Shown here: piece by piece, positions 42,673 to 50,497 of the stretch | How positions within the stretch are numbered: position 1 is the first letter of the stretch | How the letters are laid out: each line of letters begins with the position of its first letter | From: Sandaracinaceae bacterium | GTDB lineage: Bacteria > Myxococcota_A > Polyangia > Polyangiales > Sandaracinaceae | DNA length: 64,000 nt | Direction of reading: 5' to 3' | Assembly: GCA_040218145.1 (NCBI GenBank) | Contig: JAVJQK010000115.1 | Coordinates: forward strand, 1-64,000 | Notes under the pieces: generated by a model | What the model was told of the DNA's origin: nothing | The model's input: only the letters and a program-made list of their open reading frames with translations | Database searches by the model: none | Program-made: the position numbers and the translations under genes

Positions 42673-42688
42673 GTTCGAATGTTCGAAT
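42673..42688. promoter_or_regulatory. Tandem GTTCGAAT repeat in divergent gap
   Basis: The octamer GTTCGAAT occurs twice in immediate succession (42673-42680, 42681-42688), each holding the palindrome TTCGAA. It lies 42 bases upstream of the minus-strand hydrolase start and 113 bases upstream of the plus-strand start at 42801, and is unusually poor in GC. An operator for a dimeric repressor is the simplest reading, and the A/T-rich core could also be a promoter element. Confidence 0.45.
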
Positions 42689-42800
42689 AGGATCGTCCCC
42701 TGGCTCGCACGTCTGCCACACCCTGTGGCGCCGTGGCCCGAGGGGCGGACTCGAGCGGCCCTCGGGGAGGGTGGGCCCGGCGGTTGCAGTCTCCGGGGGC

Positions 42801-43391
42801 GTGACAGACACACTCTTCGAACGGGCCGCGCGCTGGTACGTGCGGCGCAAGGTGGATGGCGAGCGAGGCGCGAAGGAGCGCGTCGAGAGCGTGGCCGGAC
42901 CGTGGCGTGACGCCGAGAGGGTCGCGGACCTGCTCGTGCAGAAGGAGGCGAAGAAGGCGGCGATCCGCGGCTTCGTCACCGGCCTCGCGGGCAGCCCTTG
43001 GACCGCGATCCCGCTCGCCCTCGCCAACCTCGACGGCGCGACCGGACAGCAGGCCAAGCTCGCGGCGACGCTCGGCTTCCTGAAGGACCCGCGCTACTTC
43101 GACCAGCCCGACTGGGAGCTCGAGGTGCTCAAGGCGGTGACGGGCGTGGACGTGTCGGGGCTGGACGGCAAGGACCTCGCGAAGGTGATCGCCAAGCGCT
43201 TCGCCATCGGACGCGCGAAGAAGACCGGCGTCCGGCTCGCGGCGAACCTCGTGCCCGTCCTCGGCGGCGTGGCCGGCGCGACCCTCGAGTACGTCAGCCT
43301 CAAGCGCACCGCGGAGCGGCTGCGGAGCCAGCCCACCGGGCCTTCGCTCGTGGCGCTCCAGCACGCGGCGCGGGACGTCGTCGCCGCCTGA
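42801..43391 (+). CDS. EcsC-like helical protein
   Basis: A 196-residue protein from GTG 42801; an in-frame GTG at 42771 is an alternative. The pattern of a charged start, a GLAGSPWTAIPLALANLDG helix, an AKLAATLGFL segment and a C-terminal LVPVLGGVAGATLEYVSLKRTAERLR hints at the EcsC family, whose function is uncertain. A nearly hydrophobic helix at about residues 57-77 may touch a membrane. A bidirectional terminator follows immediately. The family call is tentative. Confidence 0.6.
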   Translation: MTDTLFERAARWYVRRKVDGERGAKERVESVAGPWRDAERVADLLVQKEAKKAAIRGFVTGLAGSPWTAIPLALANLDGATGQQAKLAATLGFLKDPRYFDQPDWELEVLKAVTGVDVSGLDGKDLAKVIAKRFAIGRAKKTGVRLAANLVPVLGGVAGATLEYVSLKRTAERLRSQPTGPSLVALQHAARDVVAA

Positions 43392-43407
43392 CGCGCATAC
43401 GGCGATC

Positions 43408-43452
43408 AAAAAATAGAACCCCGCCGGTGGCGGCCGGCGGGGTTCCCAGTTT
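43408..43452. terminator. Bidirectional rho-independent terminator
   Basis: Perfect 12-base arms GAACCCCGCCGG (43416-43427) and CCGGCGGGGTTC (43434-43445) enclose TGGCGG. On the minus strand the stem is followed by TATTTTTTG (43407-43415), a strong T-run that terminates the long lipoprotein gene. On the plus strand CCAGTTTTAA follows, sufficient for the EcsC-like gene. This is the clearest intrinsic terminator in the window. Confidence 0.9.
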
Positions 43453-43488
43453 TAAGTCAAGCGTTTGTGGTCGGAGATCGGATTGTGC

Positions 43489-45111
43489 TCAAAGCGACTG
43501 TCCGGTCAGCGAGAACTCGCTGGCGGAGTAGCCGCGCACCATGACGTGCAAGGGCGCGTCCGAGGCGAGCGTGACCTCACAGGTCTCGTTCGAATCGGAG
43601 CGGTAGGGCCGGCAGTCGTAAGCGCGCGTTGTGGGCGCGCCGCCGATGCGCACGTAGAGATCGGCGTCTCCACTGCCGGAAAGATCGATGTTGTAGGTCC
43701 CAGCGGGCAACACGGGGGTCTCGTAGCGAACTTCCTCGCCGCGGTCCAGGGAACCGGCCTCGCTGAGTCCTTCCCAGCCGGGCGTCGGGTCGCCGCCGCC
43801 GCCGGGGGTGCCGCCGGGGGTGTAGGTGTTGTCCTGCTCGCCGCTGACGATCACGACCTGCGAGCTGTCGACGTCGGCGAAGATCTGCTCGTACGTCTTC
43901 GGCTCGTCGTAGCTGAGGAGGCCGTTCACGAGGGCCATGGTAGCGCGGGGCATGGAGCGGAAGTAGCTGGGCAACGCGTTCATCACGATGTCGAGGTACT
44001 TCGTCCCCGACTCGTCATCCGGGTTCACCTCGGCGTGCGAGTCCCAGAGCGCGCTGTCGACGTAGGCGTAGGTGTCGCAGCCGTTCATGAACACGATGGC
44101 GTACTGGCCCTGGACCCAGCGGCCCTTCTGGGCGAGCGCGCGAATGTTCGCGCCGAGGCCGGCGTGGCCGTTGTAGATGATGAGGTCCGCGCGGGAGCTG
44201 AGCTCGGCGTAGCGCGCGTCGAAGTCGCGGCCCGCGGTGCGCACGTTGTCGACCAGGATGGCGACCACCTCGACCGTGCGTCCGTCGGCGAGCGTCGCGG
44301 AGAAGGTGACCTCCGGGACCTCGACGCCGGGGTCGCTCGGCACGTCGGCCGGGATCGTGGACAGCTCGTGGGCCGAGAGGGTGCGACGGATCTCCTGCAG
44401 GAAGCGGTCGTAGGCGGCGATGCCCGCGTCGCGGTTCGTCGTCGCGCCGTCCTCGTACTTGCCGAACACGGCGACCACGCGGAGCGCGTCGTCCTCCCAG
44501 ACCCGGTCGTACTCCGGGAAGCGCCCGGTGGTGTTGATCTCGCTCAGGGTCACGTCGGCGACGGTCGGCGCGACGTCCTCTTCCGCGAGCTCGCAGCTGC
44601 TGCGATCGGGCCGGTAGTAGTACCACATGGACCCGCTCGTCACGTCGTGCGCGCCCCAGTCCACGCAGTCGTGTCCGTAGCGCTCGGCGAAGCGGGTCAG
44701 CCCGGCGTGGCTCACGTCGCGGGGGAGCTGGAAGGTGAACTCCGCGGGCACCTGATTGCGACGGCCCCACGCAACCGGGATGGTCGCCGTGTACTGGACC
44801 CGCGTCATCTCGCCGTCGCTGGTCGTCTCGACGTCGCGGAGCGCGATGCGATCGAGCCGGCTCACGCCTCGGACCCCGTTGAGCTGCCCGATGGTGTAGA
44901 GCAGCTGATCCTCGATCTGGCTCTCCATGTTCCACGCGCGGTCGGTGACCAGCTCGCCGTCGAAGGTGAAATCCAGGAACACCGCCTCGGCGCTCGAGTC
45001 GGCCTTGCCCGGGTCCACCTTGGTGAAGGGCAGGTCCTCGGCGGCGGGCATCGCCTGCGGCGCGCAGCCGGCCAGCGCGAGGAGGAGGGAGGCGGTGACG
45101 AGGCGGCGCAT
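43489..45111 (-). CDS. Lipoprotein with caspase-like His/Cys pair and C-terminal PPC-like domain
   Basis: A 540-residue lipoprotein (lipobox LALAGC, Cys16). The central domain has His316 in LIIYNGHAGLG and Cys345 in AIVFMNGCDTY, each after a hydrophobic strand and 29 residues apart, as in clostripain/gingipain-type caspase-fold peptidases. The domain before it (about 40-250) is unrecognised. The C-terminus (about 455-540, RGEEVRYETPVLPAGTYNIDLSGSGDADLYVRIG) resembles bacterial pre-peptidase C-terminal (PPC) domains that occur on secreted proteases. It may be an envelope protease, but no substrate or activation site is seen. An intrinsic terminator follows. Confidence 0.72.
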   Translation of the reverse strand: MRRLVTASLLLALAGCAPQAMPAAEDLPFTKVDPGKADSSAEAVFLDFTFDGELVTDRAWNMESQIEDQLLYTIGQLNGVRGVSRLDRIALRDVETTSDGEMTRVQYTATIPVAWGRRNQVPAEFTFQLPRDVSHAGLTRFAERYGHDCVDWGAHDVTSGSMWYYYRPDRSSCELAEEDVAPTVADVTLSEINTTGRFPEYDRVWEDDALRVVAVFGKYEDGATTNRDAGIAAYDRFLQEIRRTLSAHELSTIPADVPSDPGVEVPEVTFSATLADGRTVEVVAILVDNVRTAGRDFDARYAELSSRADLIIYNGHAGLGANIRALAQKGRWVQGQYAIVFMNGCDTYAYVDSALWDSHAEVNPDDESGTKYLDIVMNALPSYFRSMPRATMALVNGLLSYDEPKTYEQIFADVDSSQVVIVSGEQDNTYTPGGTPGGGGDPTPGWEGLSEAGSLDRGEEVRYETPVLPAGTYNIDLSGSGDADLYVRIGGAPTTRAYDCRPYRSDSNETCEVTLASDAPLHVMVRGYSASEFSLTGQSL

Positions 45112-45257
45112 GCTGTCCCCTTCAGCAGCGGCCGTGCCAGGAGCGCCTGCACGCCGATCGGCCGGGGTGGCGCCCCCGATCGACCACCCGAGGCGCCGGT
45201 GGAGCGCCCGCGCTGGCCAGCCGGCTGGCCACCGTGATTGCCGTATACTCGCGCGCC

Positions 45258-45992
45258 ATGCTCCGCAGCAGCGCCATCGCAGGACTGATCCTGGCGTGCA
45301 CGTCGGTGGCCTCGGCGCAGCTGCCCGAGCCGCCCACCTCGCCGAGCGAGACCGAAGTCTCGGCCGGCCGCGCTGCGTTCCTCGAGGGCATCGGCCACGC
45401 GCGCGCCGAGCGCTGGGAGCCCGCGCGGGAGGCCTTCGAGCGCTCCTACGCCCTCAGCGGCTCGCCCGTCGCCCTCTTCAACCTCGCGAGCACGGACGCC
45501 ACCCTGGGTCGCCACCAGCTCGCGCTCGCCGCCTTCGACCGCCTCCTGGCGCTGCCCGACCTCGACGCGGAGACCCGCGAGCGCGCCTCCGCCCTCCGCG
45601 CGACCTCCGCGGCCCGCGTCGGCGTCATCACCATTCGCGGCATCCCGGACGGCGACGCTCGTGTCACCGCGGACGGCCGGCTGCGTGAAGTGACGCCCCG
45701 GCGCCCGGTCGAGCTCGTCATCGACCCGGGGCCGCACGTCCTGGCCATCGGCATGCCGGGCGCCGAGCCCTGGACCTGGACCGGTGACGTCGCGCCGGGC
45801 GCCATCCTGGACCTCGAGGCGAGCCTCGTCTTGCCCGAGGCGCCGCCCGAGCGCGTCGAGGGCGCCGACCCGCTCCCCTGGATCCTCGTCGGCGCGGCGG
45901 CCGCGCTCGTCGTCGGCGCCGTCGTCACCGGCGTCGTCGCCGACCAGTCCGCGCAGCTGCAGCCCCGCACGGAGCTCGTGCTCGACCTATGA
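45258..45992 (+). CDS. TPR and PEGA-like membrane protein
   Basis: A 244-residue protein starting at ATG 45258. The signal peptide is LIAGLILACTSVASAQ-like (residues 1-22). TPR-like helices follow (about 32-95: AGRAAFLEGIGHARAERWEPAREAFERSYALSGS), then a PEGA-like beta domain (VGVITIRGIPDGDARVTADGRL, PGPHVLAIGMPG), and a C-terminal membrane helix (WILVGAAAALVVGAVVTGVVA) with a short tail. TPR-PEGA-TM proteins are common in myxobacteria. A TATACT sequence 9 bases before the start could be a promoter -10 box. The stop overlaps the next lipoprotein gene (ATGA). Confidence 0.78.
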   Translation: MLRSSAIAGLILACTSVASAQLPEPPTSPSETEVSAGRAAFLEGIGHARAERWEPAREAFERSYALSGSPVALFNLASTDATLGRHQLALAAFDRLLALPDLDAETRERASALRATSAARVGVITIRGIPDGDARVTADGRLREVTPRRPVELVIDPGPHVLAIGMPGAEPWTWTGDVAPGAILDLEASLVLPEAPPERVEGADPLPWILVGAAAALVVGAVVTGVVADQSAQLQPRTELVLDL

Positions 45993-46534
45993 GACGCTGC
46001 GTCCTGTGCATCGCGTTGCTGGTGAGCGGCTGCGCTCGGAACGCCATCTTCGAGCTCGAGCTCTCGCTCCCGGCCCAGCCCGCGGGCGCGCCGATCTACG
46101 CCGTCGTCCAGGCGCGCGTCGACGGCGGCTTCGAGGCCTCGTGGGACGACGTCGCCACCAGCCCCGGCCTGCCCTTGTGTCCCCGCCCCTCCGAGGGCAC
46201 CTGCGAAGACCGCGTCCTCGACCCCGCGTGCGCCTCGATCGTGAGCATCGTGGCGGACGAGAGCGAGCTCGAGCGTCCCCTCTACGTGCGCGTGCGTTTC
46301 TGCGAAGACCCCGCGTGCGCGGCGCCGTCGGACGCCAGCGCCCCCGAGCACCGCGTCGAAGTCGAGCGCGCCTTCTACCGCGGCCGCTACACCCAGGCGC
46401 GCGTCTGCCTCGACGAGATCCCGCCCGAGCCTGCCCTCGACCTCATCGAGCGATGCGACGTCCGTTGCCGAGAGGGCTCCGCCACCAGCCACTGCCGCCT
46501 CGACGGCACCCACTTCTGCGAACCCCCAAACTAG
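45989..46534 (+). CDS. Cys-containing lipoprotein
   Basis: A 181-residue lipoprotein starting with MRRCVLCIALLVSGC (lipobox LVSGC). The mature part has a beta-rich segment (FELELSLPAQPAGAPIYAVVQARVDGGFEASW) and about 12 Cys, partly in pairs (CPRPSEGTCEDRVLDPAC, CDVRCREGSATSHC). It is coupled to the upstream TPR-PEGA protein by a four-base overlap, so both are probably envelope partners. Downstream lies the inverted repeat element at 46551-46659. Function unknown. Confidence 0.75.
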   Translation: MRRCVLCIALLVSGCARNAIFELELSLPAQPAGAPIYAVVQARVDGGFEASWDDVATSPGLPLCPRPSEGTCEDRVLDPACASIVSIVADESELERPLYVRVRFCEDPACAAPSDASAPEHRVEVERAFYRGRYTQARVCLDEIPPEPALDLIERCDVRCREGSATSHCRLDGTHFCEPPN

Positions 46535-46550
46535 GATAAGGGGACACTCC

Positions 46551-46659
46551 GGGACCCAGGGACGGTGTTTACTTGTGACCGGAAACTTTGCGTACCCACA
46601 TCCGGTTAGCACCGTTCGGTACGTATCAAGTCAACAAGTAAACACCGTCCCTGAGTCCC
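46551..46659. mobile_element. Long imperfect palindrome, probable relic of a mobile element
   Basis: The arms AGGGACGGTGTTTACTTGT (46558-46576) and ACAAGTAAACACCGTCCCT (46634-46652) match over 19 bases. They extend outward (46551-46557 with 46653-46659) with one mismatch. The 57-base centre is relatively A/T-rich. GTCCCCATGCGGGGAC (46655-46670) forms a further hairpin. The sequence style (GGGACGGTGTTTAC) resembles REP/RAYT-associated or IS200-type relics seen in many bacteria. No transposase gene is next to it. It lies between a lipoprotein gene and the 3' end of the kinase gene at 46678. Confidence 0.68.
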
Positions 46660-46677
46660 CATGCGGGGACGCGGCGG

Positions 46678-48447
46678 TCAAGGCGCGTGGCGGTCGAAGG
46701 CGTCGACGTCCATCAGGTCGGGGCCGCTCGGCTCGGGCTCGCGCTGCGGGGCGCGCCTCGTCGCGCCGCGTCGGCGTGGACGCCGCGGCGCCGCTCGGGG
46801 CTCCGGCTGCGGGTCTCGCTCGGGTGGGCTGACCGCCTCCGGCGCGGGCGGCGGCTCGGGGTCGACAGGTTCGACCGGCTGAGCCGGTGTCGGCGTCACG
46901 CTCTGTCCAACCGGCGGCTCTCCTCCGCTCCGCGGCTCCAGAGGAAGCGGCACCCGCTCCGGCTCGTCCGGCCAGAACACCCACACGCCCAGCGCCCCGC
47001 CCACGAGCGCGACGCCCGCCAGCACGCCGATGATCATCCACGTCCAGCCGCTGCTTCGCCGCACCTCGATCGGCGCGGGCGCAGGCGGCGCAGGCGCGGC
47101 CTTCTCGTACGCGCGGGTCGGCACCCCCGGCGGCGGCAGCGCGCGGACCCGCTCGTCCACGGTGTCCGGCTCGCGCCGCTTCAGCTCTCGCGCCGGCGGC
47201 GGCGCCCGCGGCGGCTTCTTCGGCTTCAGGTCCCGCGTCGGCGGCCCGTCCTGCAGCTCGCGCATCATGAGCACGTCGGTCGGGATCGCCCGGCTCTCGA
47301 GCAACACGCCCGCCTGCGTGTCGTCCTCCTCGGGCGGCAGCGTGACGGTCGGGATCTTGGGCAGCACCTCGTCGATGCGCTCCGTCCCCGGCCGCCGCAC
47401 CTCCGAGACACCCGACGCCGAGAGCCCCGACACGCGCGTCACGCCAGGGCGCACCGCCTCGATCGCCTCCGCGTCCGCCCCCTCCGTCCCCAGCCGGATC
47501 AGGCGCTGCAGCCGCTCGAGCTCCTCACCGCCGACCTCCTTGACCCACGCGCCGATCGACTTGCGATCGGGCAGCCTCCCGAATTGCTCCCGCCCGACGC
47601 GGCGCAGGTCCTCGGCCAGCTCCGCCGCGCTCTGATAGCGATGGTCGCGGTGCCGGTCGAGCGCCTTCAGCACCACGTCCTGCACCGCCTGCGGCACGCC
47701 CTCGGGCGGCGGCACCACCTTGTTGCGCACGTTCCGGATGCACTGCGTCGGGTCCCCGCGCTCGGCGAAGAGCCGCTCCCCCACGAGCTCCTCCCACAGC
47801 ACGACGCCGAGCGAGAACACGTCCGAGCGCCGGTCGAGTGGCAGCAGTCGCGTCTGCTCTGGAGACATGTACGCGAACTTGCCCTTCAGCTCCTTGACGT
47901 TGGTCTCCGCGCGCGGCCGGTGCACCGCGCGGGCGATCCCGAAGTCGGTCACCCGCGCCCGCCCGTCGAGCCCGACGAGGATGTTGTGCGGCGACACGTC
48001 GCGGTGAATGAGCCCGAGCGGATCTCCGGCCGGCGTCGTCGCCTCGTGCGCGTCGTCGAGCCCCTGCGCCGCCTGCGCCATCAGCTCCAGCGCGATCGGC
48101 GCGGGCACCGGCCCCCCGATCAGGTCCTCGAGCTGCGCGAGCGAGACCCCGACGACCAGCTCCATCACGATGTAGAGCGCGCCGTCCTCGCTCCGCCCGA
48201 GATCCAGCGTCTGCACCACGTACGGCGACGCGATGTGAGCCGCGAGCCGCGCCTCGTTGAGGAACATGTCCACGAAGCCCGCGTCCGAGGCCATGTGCGG
48301 GTGCATGCGCTTGATCGCGACGAGCTTCTGGAACCCCGCCTCCCCACGGATGCGCGCCGCATACACCTCCGCCATGCCGCCGGAGGCGATGCGGAAGAGC
48401 GGCTCGTAGCGCCCGAACGTCAGGACTTCACGGAGGGAGACCGCCAT
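46678..48447 (-). CDS. Ser/Thr protein kinase with C-terminal membrane anchor
   Basis: A 589-residue kinase. The N-terminal kinase domain (about 10-285) has ASGGMAEVYAAR, Lys of VAIKRM, Glu of NEARLAAH, HRDVSPHN, DFGIAR and SPEQTR, so it is catalytically complete. A Pro/Arg-rich linker (about 300-450) precedes a membrane helix (about 462-485, WTWMIIGVLAGVALVGGALGVWVFW) and a Pro/Arg-rich exterior tail. It phosphorylates unknown proteins at the inner membrane. The start is ATG 48447. Its stop lies next to the palindromic element, which may serve as its terminator. Confidence 0.92.
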   Translation of the reverse strand: MAVSLREVLTFGRYEPLFRIASGGMAEVYAARIRGEAGFQKLVAIKRMHPHMASDAGFVDMFLNEARLAAHIASPYVVQTLDLGRSEDGALYIVMELVVGVSLAQLEDLIGGPVPAPIALELMAQAAQGLDDAHEATTPAGDPLGLIHRDVSPHNILVGLDGRARVTDFGIARAVHRPRAETNVKELKGKFAYMSPEQTRLLPLDRRSDVFSLGVVLWEELVGERLFAERGDPTQCIRNVRNKVVPPPEGVPQAVQDVVLKALDRHRDHRYQSAAELAEDLRRVGREQFGRLPDRKSIGAWVKEVGGEELERLQRLIRLGTEGADAEAIEAVRPGVTRVSGLSASGVSEVRRPGTERIDEVLPKIPTVTLPPEEDDTQAGVLLESRAIPTDVLMMRELQDGPPTRDLKPKKPPRAPPPARELKRREPDTVDERVRALPPPGVPTRAYEKAAPAPPAPAPIEVRRSSGWTWMIIGVLAGVALVGGALGVWVFWPDEPERVPLPLEPRSGGEPPVGQSVTPTPAQPVEPVDPEPPPAPEAVSPPERDPQPEPRAAPRRPRRRGATRRAPQREPEPSGPDLMDVDAFDRHAP

Positions 48448-48504
48448 CGATCTCCCGGACCATAACGCGTTGCGGCGCGCCGGGTGGCTCCTACCCCACT
48501 GAGC

Positions 48505-49470
48505 ATGTCCCAGCGCGACGAAGAAAGCGGCGGCGCGCTCGTCCGCTTCCAGCTCGCGGCCGGCATGATCGTGTTCGGCTCGGCCACACCGGTCTCGAAG
48601 ATCGTCACGGGCGCCATGCCGCCCTTCATCGGCTCGCTCCTGCGTGTCGCCATCGGCGCGCTCGTGCTCCTGCCGTTCGTCTGGCCGCGGCGCGATCAGC
48701 TGCGCGGCATCCCCCGAAAGGACTGGATCCGCCTCGGCTTCATCGCGCTCTTCGGCATGCTCGGCTTCTCCGCCCTCATGTTGATGGGCATGGCGCTGAT
48801 CACCGGGGTCGCGGGCGCCATCGTCATGGCCACCACCCCCGCCGTGACCGCCGCCGCCGCGATGCTCTTGATGGGGGAGGACGCCACCTGGCGAAAGCTC
48901 ACCGCCATCGCGCTCGCCGTCGCGGGCGTCGTCCTCCTCCAGGTCGGCGGGATCGGCGGCGGCGAGGGAGGCGGCGGCGGCATGGGCCCGGTGATGGAGT
49001 GGCTCGCGGGGTTCGGCTCGGCGACGCTGATCGGCTCCGCCATGGTCTTCGGCGCGGTGTGCTGCGAGGCGACCTACACCCTGCTCGGCCGCAAGGTCTC
49101 ACAGGACGTGGACACGGTCAGCGTCGCCTTCCTCGCCGCCGCGCTCTCCATCCCTCTGTTCATCCCCCTCGCCGCGTTCGAGTGGTCGGCGTTCACGCCC
49201 TCCGAGGTGAGCCTCACCGAGTGGTCCGCGCTCGTCTGGTACGGCGCCGGCACCCTCGCCCTCGGCACCTGGCTCTGGTACTCCGGCGTCGCCGAGACGC
49301 AGGGCTCCGTGGCCGCCGCGTTCATGGGCCTGATGCCCGTCTCCGCGCTCGTGCTCTCCTACGTCCTGCTCGGCGAGCCCTTCGCCTGGATGCACCTCCT
49401 CGGCTTCGGCGTCGTCTTCGCTGGCGTGCTCCTCATGTCGTGGGAGCACGCGCGCATGTCCGACGACTGA
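48505..49470 (+). CDS. EamA/DMT family transporter
   Basis: A 321-residue integral membrane protein with about ten helices in two EamA-like halves: FQLAAGMIVFGSATPVSKIV and LRVAIGALVLLPFVW in the first; LIGSAMVFGAVCCEATYTLLGRKV and AAAFMGLMPVSALVLSYVLLGEPFAWMHLLGFGVVFAGVLLMSW in the second. A glycine-rich insert (GGIGGGEGGGGGMG) joins the halves. The family exports or imports small metabolites such as amino acids. Substrate unknown. The start ATG 48505 is preferred to a distal start at 48484. Confidence 0.88.
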   Translation: MSQRDEESGGALVRFQLAAGMIVFGSATPVSKIVTGAMPPFIGSLLRVAIGALVLLPFVWPRRDQLRGIPRKDWIRLGFIALFGMLGFSALMLMGMALITGVAGAIVMATTPAVTAAAAMLLMGEDATWRKLTAIALAVAGVVLLQVGGIGGGEGGGGGMGPVMEWLAGFGSATLIGSAMVFGAVCCEATYTLLGRKVSQDVDTVSVAFLAAALSIPLFIPLAAFEWSAFTPSEVSLTEWSALVWYGAGTLALGTWLWYSGVAETQGSVAAAFMGLMPVSALVLSYVLLGEPFAWMHLLGFGVVFAGVLLMSWEHARMSDD

Positions 49471-49547
49471 CCGCACTTCCCGCCATCGTCACCGCACTTG
49501 GCGCCAGCGCGTTGGGGCGGGTGCGCCGAGCCCGTACCCCATGCGCC

Positions 49548-50489
49548 ATGGACAGCTACGAGCAGAAGTACCGCGACGGCCGCGTCGCGCTCCACACGTC
49601 GACCCTGCAGCTCGGGCTCGGCCTGGCAGGCACGCAGCGATGGTCGGTCGGCGACGCGAAGGGAGCGCACGCCGAGAGCCTCCAGGAGCGGGAGTTCCGT
49701 CATCTCTGGCTGAGCGATCCCGCGGCCCTCGGCCCCGAGCCGCAGGACCACGAGATCCTCTGGGCGCTGAAGCCGCTCGTGCTGAAGGCGAACGGGCGCG
49801 GCCACCCCGAGTCGCTGACCGCCAAGCTCGATCTGAGCGCGGCGCGAGACCTCGAGCGGCTCGCCGACCGACGCAAGTCCGCGTTCCCCCTCGATCAGCT
49901 CGCCCAGCGACGTTGGTACGGCATCCGAGGCGCAGAGGTGCCGCAGGTGGCGGTGATGATCGGTGTGCGCCTGAAGAAGGGCGTGACCGATCCGCCGGAG
50001 GGCGTGGACGCGGTCCGCGACCCGAAGGGGGCCTTCTACGCCGGCATCTGCGTCCTCTACCTGGGCGACGCCGACCGCGTGGGCACGTTCGAGATGGGTC
50101 GCATCGAGCTCGCCGCAGAGGCCGCCCGGAAGGCGCTCTCGACGAAGAAGGTGAACCTGCACGTCGTCGTGGGCGCGGAGCGCGTGCAGAGCGCGGATGG
50201 GCTCCCCGAAGGCGAAGCGAGCGCCGAGGCGCCTGTGCCGGGCGACGAGCGCGCGGACCTCGCGGCCTTGCTCGAGCACTTCCGCGACGTCGCGGTCGAC
50301 GTCTTCGAGCGGCCCTACCGCTTCGAGCGCGCGGAGCGTGACGGCGCCCGCCTGACGCTCTCGTTCACCCTCGAAGGAGCGCCCGGGCAGGTGTCGGTGC
50401 GGTGGGCGGAGCCGCTGCAGCGAGACGGGGCGCTCGACGCGCTCCTGCTCGACGAGCTGACCGCGGCGCTGACCGCAGGCTCCGCGTAG
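49548..50489 (+). CDS. Soluble protein of unknown function
   Basis: A 313-residue soluble protein. It has no signal peptide or membrane helix. Recognisable regularities include LHTSTLQLGLGLAGTQRW near the start, FRHLWLSDPAALGPEPQDHEILWALKPLVLKANGRGHPESL, AGICVLYLGDADRVGTFEMGRIELAAEAARKAL and an acidic last third. No family is assigned. The start ATG 49548 has no obvious Shine-Dalgarno sequence. It sits between the EamA transporter (77 bases upstream) and a convergent RCC1 lipoprotein gene. Confidence 0.75.
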   Translation: MDSYEQKYRDGRVALHTSTLQLGLGLAGTQRWSVGDAKGAHAESLQEREFRHLWLSDPAALGPEPQDHEILWALKPLVLKANGRGHPESLTAKLDLSAARDLERLADRRKSAFPLDQLAQRRWYGIRGAEVPQVAVMIGVRLKKGVTDPPEGVDAVRDPKGAFYAGICVLYLGDADRVGTFEMGRIELAAEAARKALSTKKVNLHVVVGAERVQSADGLPEGEASAEAPVPGDERADLAALLEHFRDVAVDVFERPYRFERAERDGARLTLSFTLEGAPGQVSVRWAEPLQRDGALDALLLDELTAALTAGSA

Positions 50490-50497
50490 CACCCGAG

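Noticed and set aside
45244-45249. TATACT as a firm promoter for the TPR-PEGA gene.
   Set aside because: It lies only 9 bases before the start codon and no matching -35 box was found, so it is mentioned only as a possibility in the gene entry.
46558-46652. A possible tRNA or attachment site within the palindrome.
   Set aside because: The arms form a single long hairpin; no cloverleaf or anticodon loop is possible.
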